In this document: positions 6,267-6,309 of the stretch, piece by piece | Layout of the letters: each line of letters begins with the position of its first letter | Position numbering within the stretch: the first letter of the stretch is position 1 | Assembly (NCBI GenBank): GCA_903934745.1 | Contig: CAIZOZ010000449.1 | Span: 1 to 6,309 of the forward strand | Direction of reading: 5' to 3' | Source: an uncultured cyanobacterium | GTDB lineage: Bacteria; Cyanobacteriota; Cyanobacteriia; PCC-6307; Cyanobiaceae | DNA length: 6,309 nucleotides | Made by a program: the position numbers and the translations under genes | Notes under the pieces: model-generated | What the model was told of the DNA's origin: nothing | Databases searched by the model: none | The model's input: the letters and a program-made list of their open reading frames with translations, nothing else

Positions 6267-6309
6267 AACCTGCCTGGCTTTCCACCAAGCTCGGGGTCCT
6301 GAGTCGGAA

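Noticed and set aside
27..6281. Ten-base direct repeat GCCTGGCTTT near both window ends (27-36 and 6272-6281) as an element boundary
   Set aside because: A 10-base match is expected by chance several times in a window this size, and nothing between the copies looks mobile.
5140..6288. Open - strand frame opposite the MFS gene
   Set aside because: Gln/His/Gly-rich shadow translation with no recognisable motif.
4728..6302. Long + strand frame overlapping the MFS gene in another register
   Set aside because: Its translation is Pro/Arg/Gly-rich with no membrane segments; the other frame gives 12 clean helices.

Overview
The window looks like a stretch of a GC-rich unicellular cyanobacterium of the Synechococcus/Cyanobium type. 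Three things point there: the high GC content with strongly G/C-biased third codon positions, three perfect copies of the HIP1 octamer GCGATCGC (typical of many cyanobacterial genomes and well above what I would expect by chance here), and a secreted hydrolase whose N-terminal region resembles DUF1400, a domain found mostly in cyanobacteria. The assignment is an inference; there is no rRNA or other marker gene in the window.

Layout. Positions 1-262 contain no canonical start codon on the + strand. They hold a conspicuous pyrimidine tract and then the apparent beginning of a small reading frame that ends at 418. Next come two tightly linked + strand genes. The first is a family 5 peptide-type ABC transporter substrate-binding lipoprotein (about 444-2084). 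The second is a DppB/OppB-type permease (2081-3100) joined to it by an ATGA overlap. The permease stop lies only 15 bases from the stop of a convergent gene on the - strand (3116 to about 4729) for a secreted alpha/beta hydrolase. That hydrolase diverges from a 12-helix MFS transporter (about 4765-6213) with almost no room between the two starts. The last 96 bases hold no gene that I can see. They include the right arm of a 13-bp perfect inverted repeat that straddles the MFS stop.

How the genes may work together. The lipoprotein and permease are the capture subunit and one half of the membrane channel of a peptide (or similar solute) importer. The second permease and the ATPases are not in the window, so they must be encoded elsewhere if the importer works. 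The hydrolase and the MFS protein are a divergent pair with unknown substrates and no demonstrated link to the importer.

I see no mobile element, CRISPR array, tRNA, rRNA or clear new multi-gene system. The observations worth a second look are the start-less small frame, the incomplete ABC operon, the crowded divergent start region, a Ser/Thr-rich C-terminal tail on the MFS protein and two inverted repeats at gene ends.
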